The position numbers and the translations under genes are program-made. Shown here piece by piece: positions 44,685-54,366 of a stretch of DNA of 64,000 nucleotides. The stretch spans positions 7,192,001 through 7,256,000 of the forward strand of contig CP053156.1 of assembly GCA_014607495.2 (NCBI GenBank), read 5' to 3'. Numbering within the stretch: the first letter of the stretch is position 1; the number at the start of each line of letters is the position of its first letter. Origin of the DNA: Carposina sasakii (Eukaryota; Arthropoda; Insecta; Lepidoptera; Carposinidae). Under the pieces are notes generated by a model. The model did no database searches and was not told the origin of the DNA. It was given only the letters and a program-made list of their open reading frames with translations.

Positions 44685-45105
44685 TCTTCCATGAATGTCG
44701 TAAGAGTTGACTAAGTAAGGCGATACACACACTGCCACGCACCACGCTGCATGTTGCGTGTCGACGGACCTAGGCAGGTACGCGCGGATGCATTTTCTGT
44801 GTAGTAGACTGTTTTTCCTGTGGATTATTCTATAACTGATCTTGAGATATTTTTTGCATATCTCAGATATAATCTTAAATTGTTTTCATACAAAATTTTA
44901 AATTAGGAATAAAAGAATCCGAGATTGTTTTTGAACCTCTTGTATAGAAATTGGCCGTTAGTCGGGTATTCTCTCAGGCAATAAGCTAGCATCATGTCAC
45001 TATCATCTAACCCCGCTATGCTGAGTGTGTCTGTGGGAACTCCTTTATGATTCTGCAGTTCTGGCTACCCCATTTCAGGGGAAAAGAGCTGTGTTTAAAT
45101 GTTTA
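44685..45105 (+). repeat. Family F copy interrupted by a family N segment
   Basis: GTCGTAAGAGTTGACTAAGT is left of the break. TATTCTCTCAGGCAATAAGC, GCTATGCTGAGTGTGTCTGT and TTCTGCAGTTCTGGCTACCC lie right of it. The inserted part spans roughly 44725-44970. Confidence 0.65.
44835..44965 (+). repeat. Family N copy N2
   Basis: GATCTTGAGATATTTTTTGC and TTGTTTTCATACAAAATTTT match 11960-12095. The 5' neighbour CACGCACCACGCTGCATG may belong to the same insertion. Confidence 0.5.
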
Positions 45106-45639
45106 TGTATTTAATTTGCTTTTGAGAATGGACCTTTTTTCCGTCACGCAAAAAGTATCCCACGGATTTTAACACAACTTGACAGCATATAGCTTTTAAA
45201 TCAGGAAACCACATCAATACACCGGCTAGTCGAAAGCCTACCACGCTTGCCCACTGGTGTGCTAATGTGCGGGCGGTGTAAACACAAGGCGGGGGCGCCC
45301 CCTGGCGGCGACACCTCGGGATATTGAATTTGCGGCGCGCCGGCGACTCGCATTGTTATCTACCGCTGCAAGGTCGAGCGGAATAGCCTGCCAGGTACTA
45401 CAGCCCTTTCTTTGTGTTAGGGCTACCATCTATAGCTGTAAATAGACTGCAAAAATGTGGATACATACACGTCTATATCACTATGGGAAGGCAGAGACTA
45501 CAGAACCTCATTTAGTACGTTTCAAACATACATATGTACCTCTACTCTAGGTACATACGTCTCTTTCGTCTTGTCCGCAAAATGCAGATGAAGATAGATG
45601 CTCGCTATATATAATAATGATTGTAACTTCAAGTATTTG
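45106..45639. other. GC-rich patch and AT-rich flank, no gene seen
   Basis: 45230-45380 is CpG-rich (AAGGCGGGGGCGCCCCCTGG, TTGCGGCGCGCCGGCGACTC) and not repeated. It could be regulatory. Confidence 0.3.
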
Positions 45640-45735
45640 ACATACCCACATGAATATCATACAAATGGCTCTGTTCTTAAAATGGGGTAGCTAAAACTGT
45701 GGGATCACGAAGAAAATATACAGACACGTTTAGAA
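45640..45735 (-). repeat. Family F fragment
   Basis: GGCTCTGTTCTTAAAATGGG, GGATCACGAAG and ACACGTTTAGAAC on the minus strand. Confidence 0.5.
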
Positions 45736-45900
45736 CATTCACAAATTCAAATTAAATTATAATCAATGTTACTTAAGTTTTGAATAATAATATACCTTTG
45801 ATAAGATAAGTTAATTTCTTGATTAAAAAAAAAAACTATATGGCGTAGGTAGGTAAAGAGGCGTTAATCATTTGCCTACTTATCTACCAATTAAATAGGT

Positions 45901-46118
45901 ATAATAATAAATAAATAAATATAATTCACACATTTCACAACACATTGACCTCGTCCCATACTAAGATCCCTAAGGTCTTGTGTATAAGTATATAAACATC
46001 CATGACTCGGAAACAAACATCGATATTCATCACATCAATGTTTGCACCTACCGGGATTCGAACCCAGGACCTATGGCGTCGCAGGCAGGGTCACTACCTA
46101 CTACACCAATCGGCCGTC
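45901..46118 (-). mobile_element. Family G SINE copy G3, internally deleted
   Basis: Head GACGGCCGATTGGTGTAGTA and B box GGTTCGAATCC are intact on the minus strand. About 35 bp are missing in the body after CTTGTGTATAAG. Tail (plus strand) ATAATAATAAATAAATAAAT. Confidence 0.85.
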
Positions 46119-46156
46119 TCTACTCGATGTTGATTCAAAATCGACATCGAGTAGAG
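46118..46156. repeat. 17-bp-arm hairpin next to SINE G3
   Basis: CTCTACTCGATGTTGAT pairs with ATCGACATCGAGTAGAG with one mismatch around a TCAAA loop. It abuts the 5' end of the G3 SINE. Confidence 0.75.
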
Positions 46157-46681
46157 AGTTACGTTAGTACAAAAAAATTACTTAAATAAAACCTATGCTC
46201 TAATTTAAATCGTCAATAGACAACCCTAGCTTGCAACAGCGGTCATTGGTCAATTTATTTCTTGCGCCGCGCAGTTATCATGATTGAATTAAGTAACCGG
46301 ACTCCGGCCTGATTTACTGCCGGACCGGCTCCCGGATCCCGGATTTAAATCGTGGGAACATTGGAAAAGTTTCAGGTTAATTTGAACCAGTTCATCGGAG
46401 GTAGTTTGTGCGAATCTATTGACCTTTTGGAATGTTTGGTTATATTGGAATTTCCTCTGATAACTATACTATACCTGGTTCTATCTGTAGTAAAATTTTG
46501 TAAAAAAAAAAATTTGTTTTTTTTTGCATAAATAAGTGCAAAGGAGTTAATATTACATATTTATATTTTGTACTGCTTATCTACCTAGGGTAAATCCCGA
46601 TCGCCGATCGACTAGACTCCTCAGGGCAGGCCCAAACTAGATACAGAAACTTAATATTTTATTTTTTATTTGCTATTAGCT
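46157..46681. other. No gene seen; GC-rich unique patch
   Basis: 46255-46345 is rich in CCGGA words (GACTCCGGCCTGATTTACTG, GGCTCCCGGATCCCGG). No gene recognised. Confidence 0.35.
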
Positions 46682-46800
46682 ACTATTGGACGCCCGCGAC
46701 TCCGACCGCGTGGATTGCAAAAAACAAAATGTCGAAATTATTCGGAATAAAAATATTTTAGCCTATTATAGGCTATAATATCCGTCCTCAGGCCCTAAAC
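46682..46800 (-). mobile_element. Family A copy A11, partial
   Basis: TTGGACGCCCGCGACTCCGA and CAAAATGTCGAAATTATTCG match A1 and A6. CTAG is mutated and the 5' end is lost. Confidence 0.55.
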
Positions 46801-47524
46801 TATCTCTCCTTCTGGCACAATCGGGTAAAAACATAACCCTCCGTCTGTTGCGGTCGGGTAATAACCTAGCAATAAATGTTGTGCTTTACACAATCGGTAC
46901 TAGGGCGTCATAAAACCAGAAGGTAAGTCTCGTAGCAGCGGCGCAGTCACGTAGCGTCGTAGCGGTTCGTAGCACTATCACACGTGCTACGGACTACGGA
47001 CTACGAAGGTAGTTAATTCAATTGACAAAGGCTGTAACTTTTCACTTACCGGGTGGATGTCGACCCTTGTCATTAATATGGTTACGTTATTATGTTATAC
47101 TTTTGTTACCTAGTTTTGATTATTGATTGAATCATGAATGTAAGTATTTACGGTCAAATTAGAGAGGTTTTAAGATAACCTACATTATTCTTTTGAATAG
47201 ATCATAAATGTAGACGCAGCGTTATAGGTAATAAAAACGAAATAACTGTAGGTAACGTAAACGTATATTATAACTGTCATAATATACTACCTATGGGAAA
47301 GTGACAGTCTAGTTAGATAGAATAACATACATACATAAAAGACATGCCTCTTGCCTGGAGGGGTAGGCAGAGATCTCCATTTGCTACGACAGAATAACAT
47401 TTGATCGTAATAATAATTTAAAATAAAGCAAATTTAATGTAAAATAATTTTGATTTGGCTAGTGTATAGCTATCGAGATGAAAAATAACGTTGCCAATAT
47501 GTAATTTAGAAAAGAGATGTTAAA
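46801..47524. other. CGTAG-rich block and AT-rich flank, no gene seen
   Basis: 46930-47015 is packed with CGTAG/CTACG words (CGTAGCGTCGTAGCGGTTCG, CTACGGACTACGGACTACGA). The remainder is AT-rich. Nothing coding. Confidence 0.4.
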
Positions 47525-47652
47525 ATTCGTCATCCGAGTAATTGACCCGGTAGCTCAGTGGTTAGAGCGGCTGGCACGGTTTGCAGTGGTCGTGGGTTCG
47601 ATTCCCACTCGGGTGTAGAATTTTTTCCATTTTCTTTATTAATAATTTTATA
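47525..47652 (+). mobile_element. Family H tRNA-derived SINE copy H4, best copy
   Basis: Leader ATTCGTCATCCGAGTAATTG (as in H3), A-box-like TAGCTCAGTGGTTAGAG, B box GGTTCGATTCC at 47595-47605, and body TTTCTTTATTAATAATTTTA. Acceptor-like GACCCGG/TCGGGTG pairs in 6 of 7 positions. It is not a working tRNA, because the anticodon arm is not canonical and the same body follows other copies. Confidence 0.8.
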
Positions 47653-48113
47653 GTAAAATAATTTGTTAAGCAAGCAATCATAAATTCATTATATTACAAG
47701 TTTCTCCAGATTTTAACCACCCTTCTAATAAATTTAACTATTTTTAGCTCTAGTAATAAAACTAAACCAATCCTAAAAACACAACACCGATCACCCATAA
47801 ACAAAAACACTTCAAACAAGATAACTATTCAATAATCTCGGGCACGTTGTAAAAATCCCAATAAGACAAGACCCAATTAGGTGTTAACGCACCACTAGGC
47901 CAGTATTTCATTCATTACAACGGTTCTGTGTTACGAATAAACAGATAAACAAAGATTACTGCCAGCTTCTTATATACAGACAAAGATATCAGTAGCTAAC
48001 TAGGGTATAAAAAAACTCACTAAACTCTTATCATAGGCGTATAATTTGAAAGAAACACAGTGTACCTCAAAAAATTCGAATAGCCTATCAGAAGAATGAA
48101 GTAGATGTTCTTT
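47653..48113. other. No gene seen
   Basis: AT-rich unique interval. Confidence 0.4.
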
Positions 48114-48192
48114 ATAGGGACAGTGTTTCTATCCCCGGATCATAGATATTAATAATATCTATATGGTCCGGGGATAGAAACACTGTCCCTAT
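48114..48192. repeat. 37-bp-arm near-perfect hairpin
   Basis: ATAGGGACAGTGTTTCTATC then CCCGGATCATAGATATT pairs with AATATCTATATGGTCCGGGG then ATAGAAACACTGTCCCTAT. There is one small mismatch/bulge and a loop of about 3 nt. A second small hairpin, AGAAAAGATA/TATCTTTTCT, follows at 48195-48220. Not repeated elsewhere in the window. Confidence 0.85.
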
Positions 48193-48289
48193 CAAGAAAA
48201 GATAATAATATATCTTTTCTGAATAGCCTGTTGAGTTACAAAGACTATTAAAACACTTCATCGATATCTATCTATAACACATATATGTG

Positions 48290-48628
48290 ATGTGCTTTCC
48301 GAGGCACGAGCAAGTGACAATTTTGCAACATTAAAATCTGTACATGAAATAAATTCATTGGTACAGGCCCGTGACTGGGATCGAACTTAAGCCTCCCGTT
48401 TGGAAGGTGCTCGTCTTAACCACTGGGCTATCATCGCTTAAACCGTTGGTCCTGCGCCTGATCTCTCTGCGGTCGTGTCGGCTTCCGTCCTATCGGACTA
48501 TGAGAGTAACGGAATAGAGAGTGCACTTGTGTTTGCGCACACACTTGTGCACTATAATATCTCCTGCGTACCTGGCCGCCTGGTCGCCTTGGCCGAAATA
48601 CGGTCGGAGATCATCATCATCATCATCT
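48290..48628 (-). mobile_element. Family I composite with a tRNA-like SINE, copy I1
   Basis: The minus strand begins (GAT)n, CTCCGACCGTATTTCGGCCA, then AGGCGCAGGACCAACGG. It next enters a tRNA-like segment with A-box-like ATAGCCCAGTGGTTAAGAC and B-box GTTCGATCCC, and finishes CTCGTGCCTCGGAAAGCAC. The first half recurs without the tRNA-like segment at 51697-51915. Either a tRNA SINE inserted here or the other copy lost it. Confidence 0.65.
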
Positions 48629-49461
48629 GTGATGTATAATCAGTGATATCTATAATCTCATCAGCATGCCATAGGCCTGCTCCAATAATACCAAATTTAT
48701 TAAAATTTATGAAAAACATAAGTAATTTGACAATTACATTTGCGCATAACATGGAAATATTATCATAAACTCTAAGCACTACAACGAGATTTCGTCTAGT
48801 CTAGGGCAAGAAAAAGCCCTCATCTCATTATTAATACTCGTACGTACGACACAATAGGATTTCTTTCGAAAGTCATATCGCCAAGGCTTTTGGGTTTATT
48901 TAACAGCCTACTGCCTATCAGACGCTAACTCTCCTCGGGTATAGCTAAGTGATAATTTTAGTATATTAAAATCAGTACCTACGTACCTATGAAATAATTT
49001 CAGTGGTGCAGGTCTATGACTAACCTACGCTGTCTGACTGGAAGAAACGCGTCTTAGCTATTGGGCTATTACAGCCCTATAAAAAATATATATGTACCTA
49101 TAAAAAATACTGACAAATAAATTCCAAGTAGAACAATATAGCAGGCTTCGTTCTCTAATCAGTTTTTTTCTAATTCAGCGTAATGACTCGTATCCACCTT
49201 GTTTCATCCAATCGCGCACGTCAATGGCAGACTTACGTCGAATTATTCCATTTTAGACGAAATGTATACAGAGCAAACATGAAAAGAGAACAAAATTAAG
49301 CATTACGGTGTGGTCCAAGGTGTAAGCGGCTGCGGGTTTAGCGATTTGTGAGATTATTGACATCTTATTGGATAACCGAATAGGGGTTTAAGTACCTACT
49401 GAAAAACGTATAACCTTTTTTAATTAATCATACTGTCTAAAAATACTAAGGATCGTCGTCA
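48629..49461. other. No gene seen
   Basis: AT-rich. 49015-49080 (GGTCTATGACTAACCTACGC, GAAACGCGTCTTAGCTATTG) may be an eroded tRNA-like SINE head on the minus strand, too decayed to call. Otherwise nothing. Confidence 0.35.
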
Positions 49462-49495
49462 TGAGTTCAAATCTCACTCGGGTGAAAAAAAAAAC
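49462..49495 (+). mobile_element. Family H fragment H6
   Basis: GAGTTCAAATCTCACTCGGG matches the B-box end of the H head, with a mutated B box. Confidence 0.45.
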
Positions 49496-49649
49496 AATTT
49501 CTTATTAATATATAATATTATATAATACTAAGGATTTTAGTACTATGCTGGTATGTTTTAATTACACTTTTGTAACTGTACGAAGTGACTGTTTTAGATC
49601 TATTCTAATCTTTGTTATTTAGAGCATTAGGCAAAGATAATAATTTTAT

Positions 49650-49728
49650 GGTTTGCAGTGGTCGTGGGTTCGATTCCCACTCGGGTGAAGAATTTTTTCC
49701 ATTTCTTTATTAATAATTTTATAAAGAT
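49650..49728 (+). mobile_element. Family H SINE copy H5, 5'-truncated
   Basis: Starts GGTTTGCAGTGGTCGTGGGT, keeps GGTTCGATTCC and the body TTTCTTTATTAATAATTTTA. The A-box half is missing. The 121-codon ORF starting here is not a gene. Confidence 0.7.
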
Positions 49729-50420
49729 AATTTCTAAAATTATCCACTATTTTTCTATTATCTATAAGACTTATTACTTAAAATTCACCTGTCTCAAATG
49801 GTTTGCTCGAAGAAATCTCTGTCAGAGTAGCATGTCTTTTTACATTACGTATATCGGGATTGGCTCACCACCCATTCCCGCCTCTGCAACTCCTGTGAGC
49901 CAGGATTACATTACTTTTGTCAATTTTCTTAAAAATACATTGACAAAATGGTCAATGTTCTCTATAGTTAGGAGGGAGCAACGTTCTGTAGTTCAGGCGG
50001 ACGGACCCACGTACAACAACTAGTATGATATATTTCCTTATTTTTTAACGATTCTTTAACCTCCAACTTACACCACACTCCCCACGAATCGGAGGCTACC
50101 GCGGTGTGGGGGCGCGCGCGGGGGGGACATCAATAATCCTCCTTGTTATTCTTATGCAAATGCGGCGTACGGTAATAAGTGGAACGCGAATCAGCGCGGG
50201 ATCCCGGGATCCTACATCACGGGGAGAGATCCCGGGAATCCGCGTCCGGGATTTTTGTGGAAATTGTAATCAGGTTGCTATTTTGAATGACATTCGAGGA
50301 AGATTGATTGATGTAGGACAAGGTTCTTGTTATTTCAATTTCATACAAAGTTGGTTTACTCTAGAGGCTACATTATACCTACTATTATGCTATATACCTA
50401 GTATACCACGTAAGGACCTT
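49729..50420. other. Unique block with GC-rich patch, no gene seen
   Basis: 50090-50260 contains the octamer ATGCAAAT (50155-50162) and repeated GATCCCGGGA words (GCGGGATCCCGGGATCCTAC, GAGATCCCGGGAATCCGCG). It may be regulatory. The 111-codon plus ORF at 50106-50441 crosses it without recognised features. Confidence 0.3.
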
Positions 50421-50532
50421 AAACATAGATATAGTTTATAGCAAATGTTATCGCGAATCAAAAATCATTATGAACAAGGCCAGTCATAGTGTTTAATTCG
50501 TGATAACATTTGCTATAAATATACCTATGTTT
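50421..50532. repeat. 40-bp-arm inverted repeat, hairpin
   Basis: AAACATAGATATAGTTTATA then GCAAATGTTATCGCGAAT pairs with ATTCGTGATAACATTTGC then TATAAATATACCTATGTTT. There are about four differences and a spacer of about 32 nt. Single copy in the window; a minimal MITE or foldback. Confidence 0.8.
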
Positions 50533-50554
50533 CATAAAGTATAACGGACAAACC

Positions 50555-50857
50555 TGCACCCGTATGATGAATTTGGTGAGAGCGAGATGTCTCACTTTTA
50601 AACGTCAAATCCACAGAGCTAAGTAATAACTAGACAAGGCAAGTGTTTCTACTTGGTGTGTAAAAAGGGATTGCAAACCACTTCTATCAGCCCTAATTCC
50701 TTCAGTCCTGGCTCGAAAACTAGTGTCTTTTCTAATGCTTAAGTCTATTTGTTACAGGCAAACTACATACACTTAGTTTATCTAGTTGTTAATAGTTCTG
50801 TGAATTTGACGTTTAAAAGTGAGACATCTCGCTCTCACCAAATTCATCATACGGTCA
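50555..50857. mobile_element. Family J copy J2, long-TIR MITE, about 303 bp
   Basis: The left TIR ATGATGAATTTGGTGAGAGC, GAGATGTCTCACTTTTAAAC is complemented at the right end (GTTTAAAAGTGAGACATCTC, GCTCTCACCAAATTCATCAT). Pairing covers about 70 bp. Outer bases TGCACCCGTA are shared with J3. No clear target duplication was found. Confidence 0.85.
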
Positions 50858-51696
50858 CTGGTCTTAATAGATAGAGCTTTACGGTGTTATTACAAAAGAA
50901 TATAAGCATCATTTAAGCGAAACATTGCCTAAATTTGACGGAAATTCTATACATTTTGCTGTCATATTTAAAACGAGTCTAACTATAGGCGCTCTTTTGT
51001 AACTAACTTTAGGCATTCTTTTGTAATAACACCTTTAGGGTCAGTTCCAATGGCAATAAAAAATCTGTATAAAAGTAATATTTTCTTTGCAAATGGAATC
51101 GAATATTGGTATACATGAGTCCAATAAGAAATAAATATGATTCATGTCTATGTATCATATAAGTTTCGCTATTAGTAGCAAAAATACTTTTAAGTTCCTT
51201 TTAATAGGGCCGTTCTTTCAATAGCCAGACAACGTATCAGGGTGCTTTTGTCATCTAAAATCTGATCAAGATAGAGGAGACAGCATCTACATACTTCAGA
51301 TAGGCTATCGAAAAGGCTGACCGTGGAAAAAATAAGCCCTTAGTAGGACAGAGCATTTAACAGCATTGTAATTAGGTATACTTACAGTTCCGCAAGCCAA
51401 CTTATTACGCGTGAAGCATTAACCCAATTAAAATATCAAGTACATTTAAAATAGGTAAAGAATAACTGCCAAATATTATTATTAAATGACGAAATAGATA
51501 AAAAGCGTACCTACGTAAGTAATCTCGTGAACTACGTAGTTAGTGTGCTCATTCTGCGTCCTCATTGTGAGGGCAGAGGTGCCTCAGATAGGTGAGGGAT
51601 AGATACGTGTGTTTGTGCTCTTGACGCATTTGATCATCATACCATATGTTCTAGAATGTTATGAGAAAGTTAAATTGCTTATTTGTACAGTCCTAA
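50858..51696. other. No gene seen; family O fragment at 51215-51365
   Basis: CTGATCAAGATAGAGGAGAC and AGCATCTACATACTTC at 51265-51300 match family O. The rest is AT-rich and unrecognised. Confidence 0.4.
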
Positions 51697-51915
51697 TGAT
51701 GATGATGATGATCTCCGACCGTATTTCGGCCAAGGCGACCAATCTCTATGGAGATTGGCCAGGTACGCAGGAGATATAATAGTGCTAAGTGTGTGCGCAT
51801 ACACAGATGCACTCTCTATTCCCTCACTCTCATAGTCCGATGGGACGGAAAGCCGACACGACCGGAGAGAGATCAGGCGCAGGACCAATGGTTTTACGTG
51901 CTTTCCGAGACAAGA
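51697..51915 (+). repeat. Family I copy I2, without the tRNA-like segment
   Basis: (GAT)n, CTCCGACCGTATTTCGGCCA, CCAGGTACGCAGGAGATATA, GCACTCTCTATTCCCTCACT, then AGGCGCAGGACCAATGG. It is parallel to the minus strand of 48290-48628 up to the point where the tRNA-like segment starts there. Confidence 0.7.
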
Positions 51916-52846
51916 GCTCAGTAACAGTCCTAATAATACATACATAAAATCACGTTCATTATCCCCCAAAGAGGATGGGTCACACACCCAGTTTCATCAC
52001 TTAATTATTAAGTGCCACGTTGTAGGGGGTGAGAATACCTAGCTACACAACGATCCCTAATGGGTTATGTCGTAGGTACTAAGCAAAGATATATAAATAT
52101 TATTATTATACACACTGAATTATGTAGAGTTAATAGAACTAATTTTATATTCACAAACTTTCCTATGATTTAAACGTGCGCCTACCAAGTCAACCCGTTA
52201 TAGCTCTACAAAAAATCGCGACCAAGAAGATAGAGACGCAGTAAATATATGTATAAAGGTAACTAAACACCTTTACATAATAAACACACGATATCGTCAG
52301 TTTGTTTACACGAGGCGAGAGTGGAAGGAAGTCATACACACACACATACAGTGTCGTATCAGTGCGATACGAACGGTCAGGGGCCAAGGCGGTAACGTAC
52401 CTCACGGCTGTGCACTGGCGTGGCTATATGTTTCATTAATTATATTTTATGTATAGGTATACTAGAGTAGAGAACCTGCCGTTAGCTAACAGGTAAAAAT
52501 TTTCATTAAAAGATTTTAACCACTTATTTAGCAGCATATATTGTCGCAGGTTAAGACTAAACTGCTATCATAAAGTTTCCAATTGAGGTTCGATCAACTT
52601 CAATTGCAACGAGAAACCAATAAAGTAAACCTTAGTTTTAAATTAATATTTTTGAATACAATTAAATAAAATTTATTATCTTACCTTCAATTGAACAAAC
52701 GGTCATTTTATATACAGAACTGTTAACTAGCATTTTGTTAATGACCTGTGGCTAATGCCTTCTTAAAACTGGAACAATAACGTATTGTTTTAATCAAACC
52801 TTCAGAAGGCAGTATATTAAAACAAATATAATTAATATGCCTGGAT
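51916..52846. other. No gene seen; decayed family G fragment
   Basis: 52045-52105 (ACGATCCCTAATGGGTTATG, GTCGTAGGTACTAAGCAAAG) is a decayed family G body. The 71-codon minus ORF at 52190-52405 has hydrophobic stretches but no recognised family. Confidence 0.4.
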
Positions 52847-52912
52847 GCAGGCCGCTTCCAACAAATCGCAGTGGAGGATATGAGGGAGGCCTATGATCAG
52901 CAGTGGACTTAT
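52847..52912 (+). pseudogene. LINE relic, end of an RTE-type ORF
   Basis: WMQAASNKSQWR in one frame and EAYDQQWT one base out of frame give the usual end of an RTE-type protein, broken by a single-base shift near 52885. Confidence 0.45.
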
Positions 52913-53000
52913 TTATGTGTGAAAGCTTACTTCAGATGTTTATAAATGTTCGATCAACCTAAAACCATCAAACTCATACACCCCCTACTAATATGAATGG
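52913..53000. other. Short AT-rich spacer
   Basis: Nothing recognised. It ends in ATGAATGG, which is repeated after the GC block. Confidence 0.4.
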
Positions 53001-53058
53001 CCGTACCCCGCCGCCCGCGCCCCGCGCCCCGCGCCCCGGCCCGCGTGCGTACACGCGC
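53001..53058. other. 58-bp GC-rich block between 8-bp direct repeats
   Basis: Nearly pure G+C with tandem CGCGCCC heptamers (CCGCCCGCGCCCCGCGCCCC). It is flanked by ATGAATGG at 52993-53000 and 53059-53066. It could be an insertion with an 8-bp duplication or a local expansion. Nothing similar occurs elsewhere in the window. Confidence 0.6.
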
Positions 53059-53066
53059 ATGAATGG

Positions 53067-53459
53067 GTAGATAGCTGTATCAGTATGACCACCTTATGTA
53101 CTGCCACCTCGATAACTATGATATCTTTATGTAATGACTACTGGGAATTTATTGGTGTGGGGATTTTACCTTATTTGTTGCATGATTAAATTAAAAACTC
53201 ATAATGGTAGACAATATGAACCTGCAGCTTTATTCTATGGTAGTAGGTATACTGTCTCAGGGACGGGAGGGCAGAGTTCCTTGCAATATTTTCTAGAGCC
53301 AAAACTGAACTGCAAACGTTTATTCTGCTAACCAACGATTGAAACTGACGAAAGCCTCAGCAACCTTCTGTGGCCCAGCGTGGTGGACAGGCAAGGGGAA
53401 TTATATCCCCCCCGACGACATTATATTAGTTACAAGTAAGAGGTGAGATTTTGGAGTGT
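53067..53459. other. No gene seen
   Basis: A 65-codon ORF at 53134-53331 has no recognised domain. Confidence 0.4.
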
Positions 53460-53469
53460 GGAGGCCTAT

Positions 53470-53624
53470 TCGTCTTTAACGTATTGTAGTCCACTGCTGG
53501 ACGTAGGCCTCCAACAGAGCACACCATAAGGCTACTACCATAGGGGGGTTTTTGCCCATAGTCACCGCGCTGGGCAGGCGGGTTGGTGACCGCAGTCTGA
53601 TTTTTGGACTGTATTGTTAACACG
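53470..53624 (-). mobile_element. Family B SINE copy B6, 5'-truncated, 10-bp flanking repeat
   Basis: Contains TGTAGTCCACTGCTGGACGT through GGTGACCGCAGTCTGATTTT and stops within the head at CACGG. GGAGGCCTAT occurs at 53460-53469 and 53625-53634. GGAGGC is also SINE sequence, so microhomology at the 5' junction is possible. Confidence 0.75.
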
Positions 53625-53699
53625 GGAGGCCTATAAAAAGAGGCAATTAAAAAAGTCTAATGTCTATACCTACTTACTATAATTATGGTATTCTCTGTG

Positions 53700-53860
53700 T
53701 TGATGCCGGGCTTCACCAGAATACATCATCTGCATATCTTACCGTGCTTGACGTAAGAGTCCACGCTAACAACTTTTCAAGGATTTTTTACCTCTGGCGT
53801 TATACTAAACGTAGCGGGGAGATCTCCTTCGTGATCCTACACGTATGTATTTGTACGTAG
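53700..53860 (+). repeat. Family F copy, diverged
   Basis: GGGCTTCACCAGAATACATC, CTAACAACTTTTCAAG, TACTAAACGTAGCGGGGAGA, then CTTCGTGATCCTAC. Confidence 0.6.
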
Positions 53861-54189
53861 AAATAACAAATATGGTATCGCTTGTGTCACAAAGTGGTGC
53901 ACTTGTTTGTTGCCACGTGACTCCAGATAACAATACCATTCTGTCAAATAATAATATACAACTTGACTACTCTGCGTATTGCATTAGGTAAAGATAATAC
54001 TTATAATATTTTGACGGTAAATAGAACAGTGTTTGTTTGTGATCAATATCTACTTAGGTATAAACTTTAAGTATATGTACCTACCTACCTACTGTAGAGC
54101 AAGAAACACTTGGTACTCGTATGTGTTATGTTCTTGTGAACATGCAGCATTGCTATTTCACTGCATATTATAAAGCAATGTCGATTGCC
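53861..54189. other. No gene seen
   Basis: AT-rich with an (ACCT)n run near 54079-54092. Confidence 0.4.
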
Positions 54190-54366
54190 GCTGTCTGTCC
54201 GTCCCTATGTATGCTTAAATCTTTCAAACGGGAAATTTTGATACGGTTTTTTTAAATAGATAGAGTGATTCACGAGTAAGGTTTATAATGTATAACTAGG
54301 GACCAGCCCCGGCTTCACGCGGGAGTAATACACTCTCACGCGGGCGAAGCCGTGGGCGGCCGCTAG
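54190..54366 (+). mobile_element. Family A copy A12
   Basis: CCGCTGTCTGTCCGTCCCTA, TTGATACGGTTTTTTTAAAT and AGATAGAGTGATTCACGAG, then CGAAGCCGTGGGCGGCCGCTAG followed by T. CGCGGG(C/A)G occurs twice, as if the GC-rich end were duplicated. Confidence 0.6.

Noticed and set aside
47549..47622. Functional tRNA gene
   Set aside because: A and B boxes and an acceptor-like stem exist, but the anticodon arm is not canonical and the same body follows several copies, so it is a SINE.
50106..50441. 111-codon ORF as a gene
   Set aside because: No domain, no splice or promoter context, and it crosses a GC-rich patch into AT-rich DNA.
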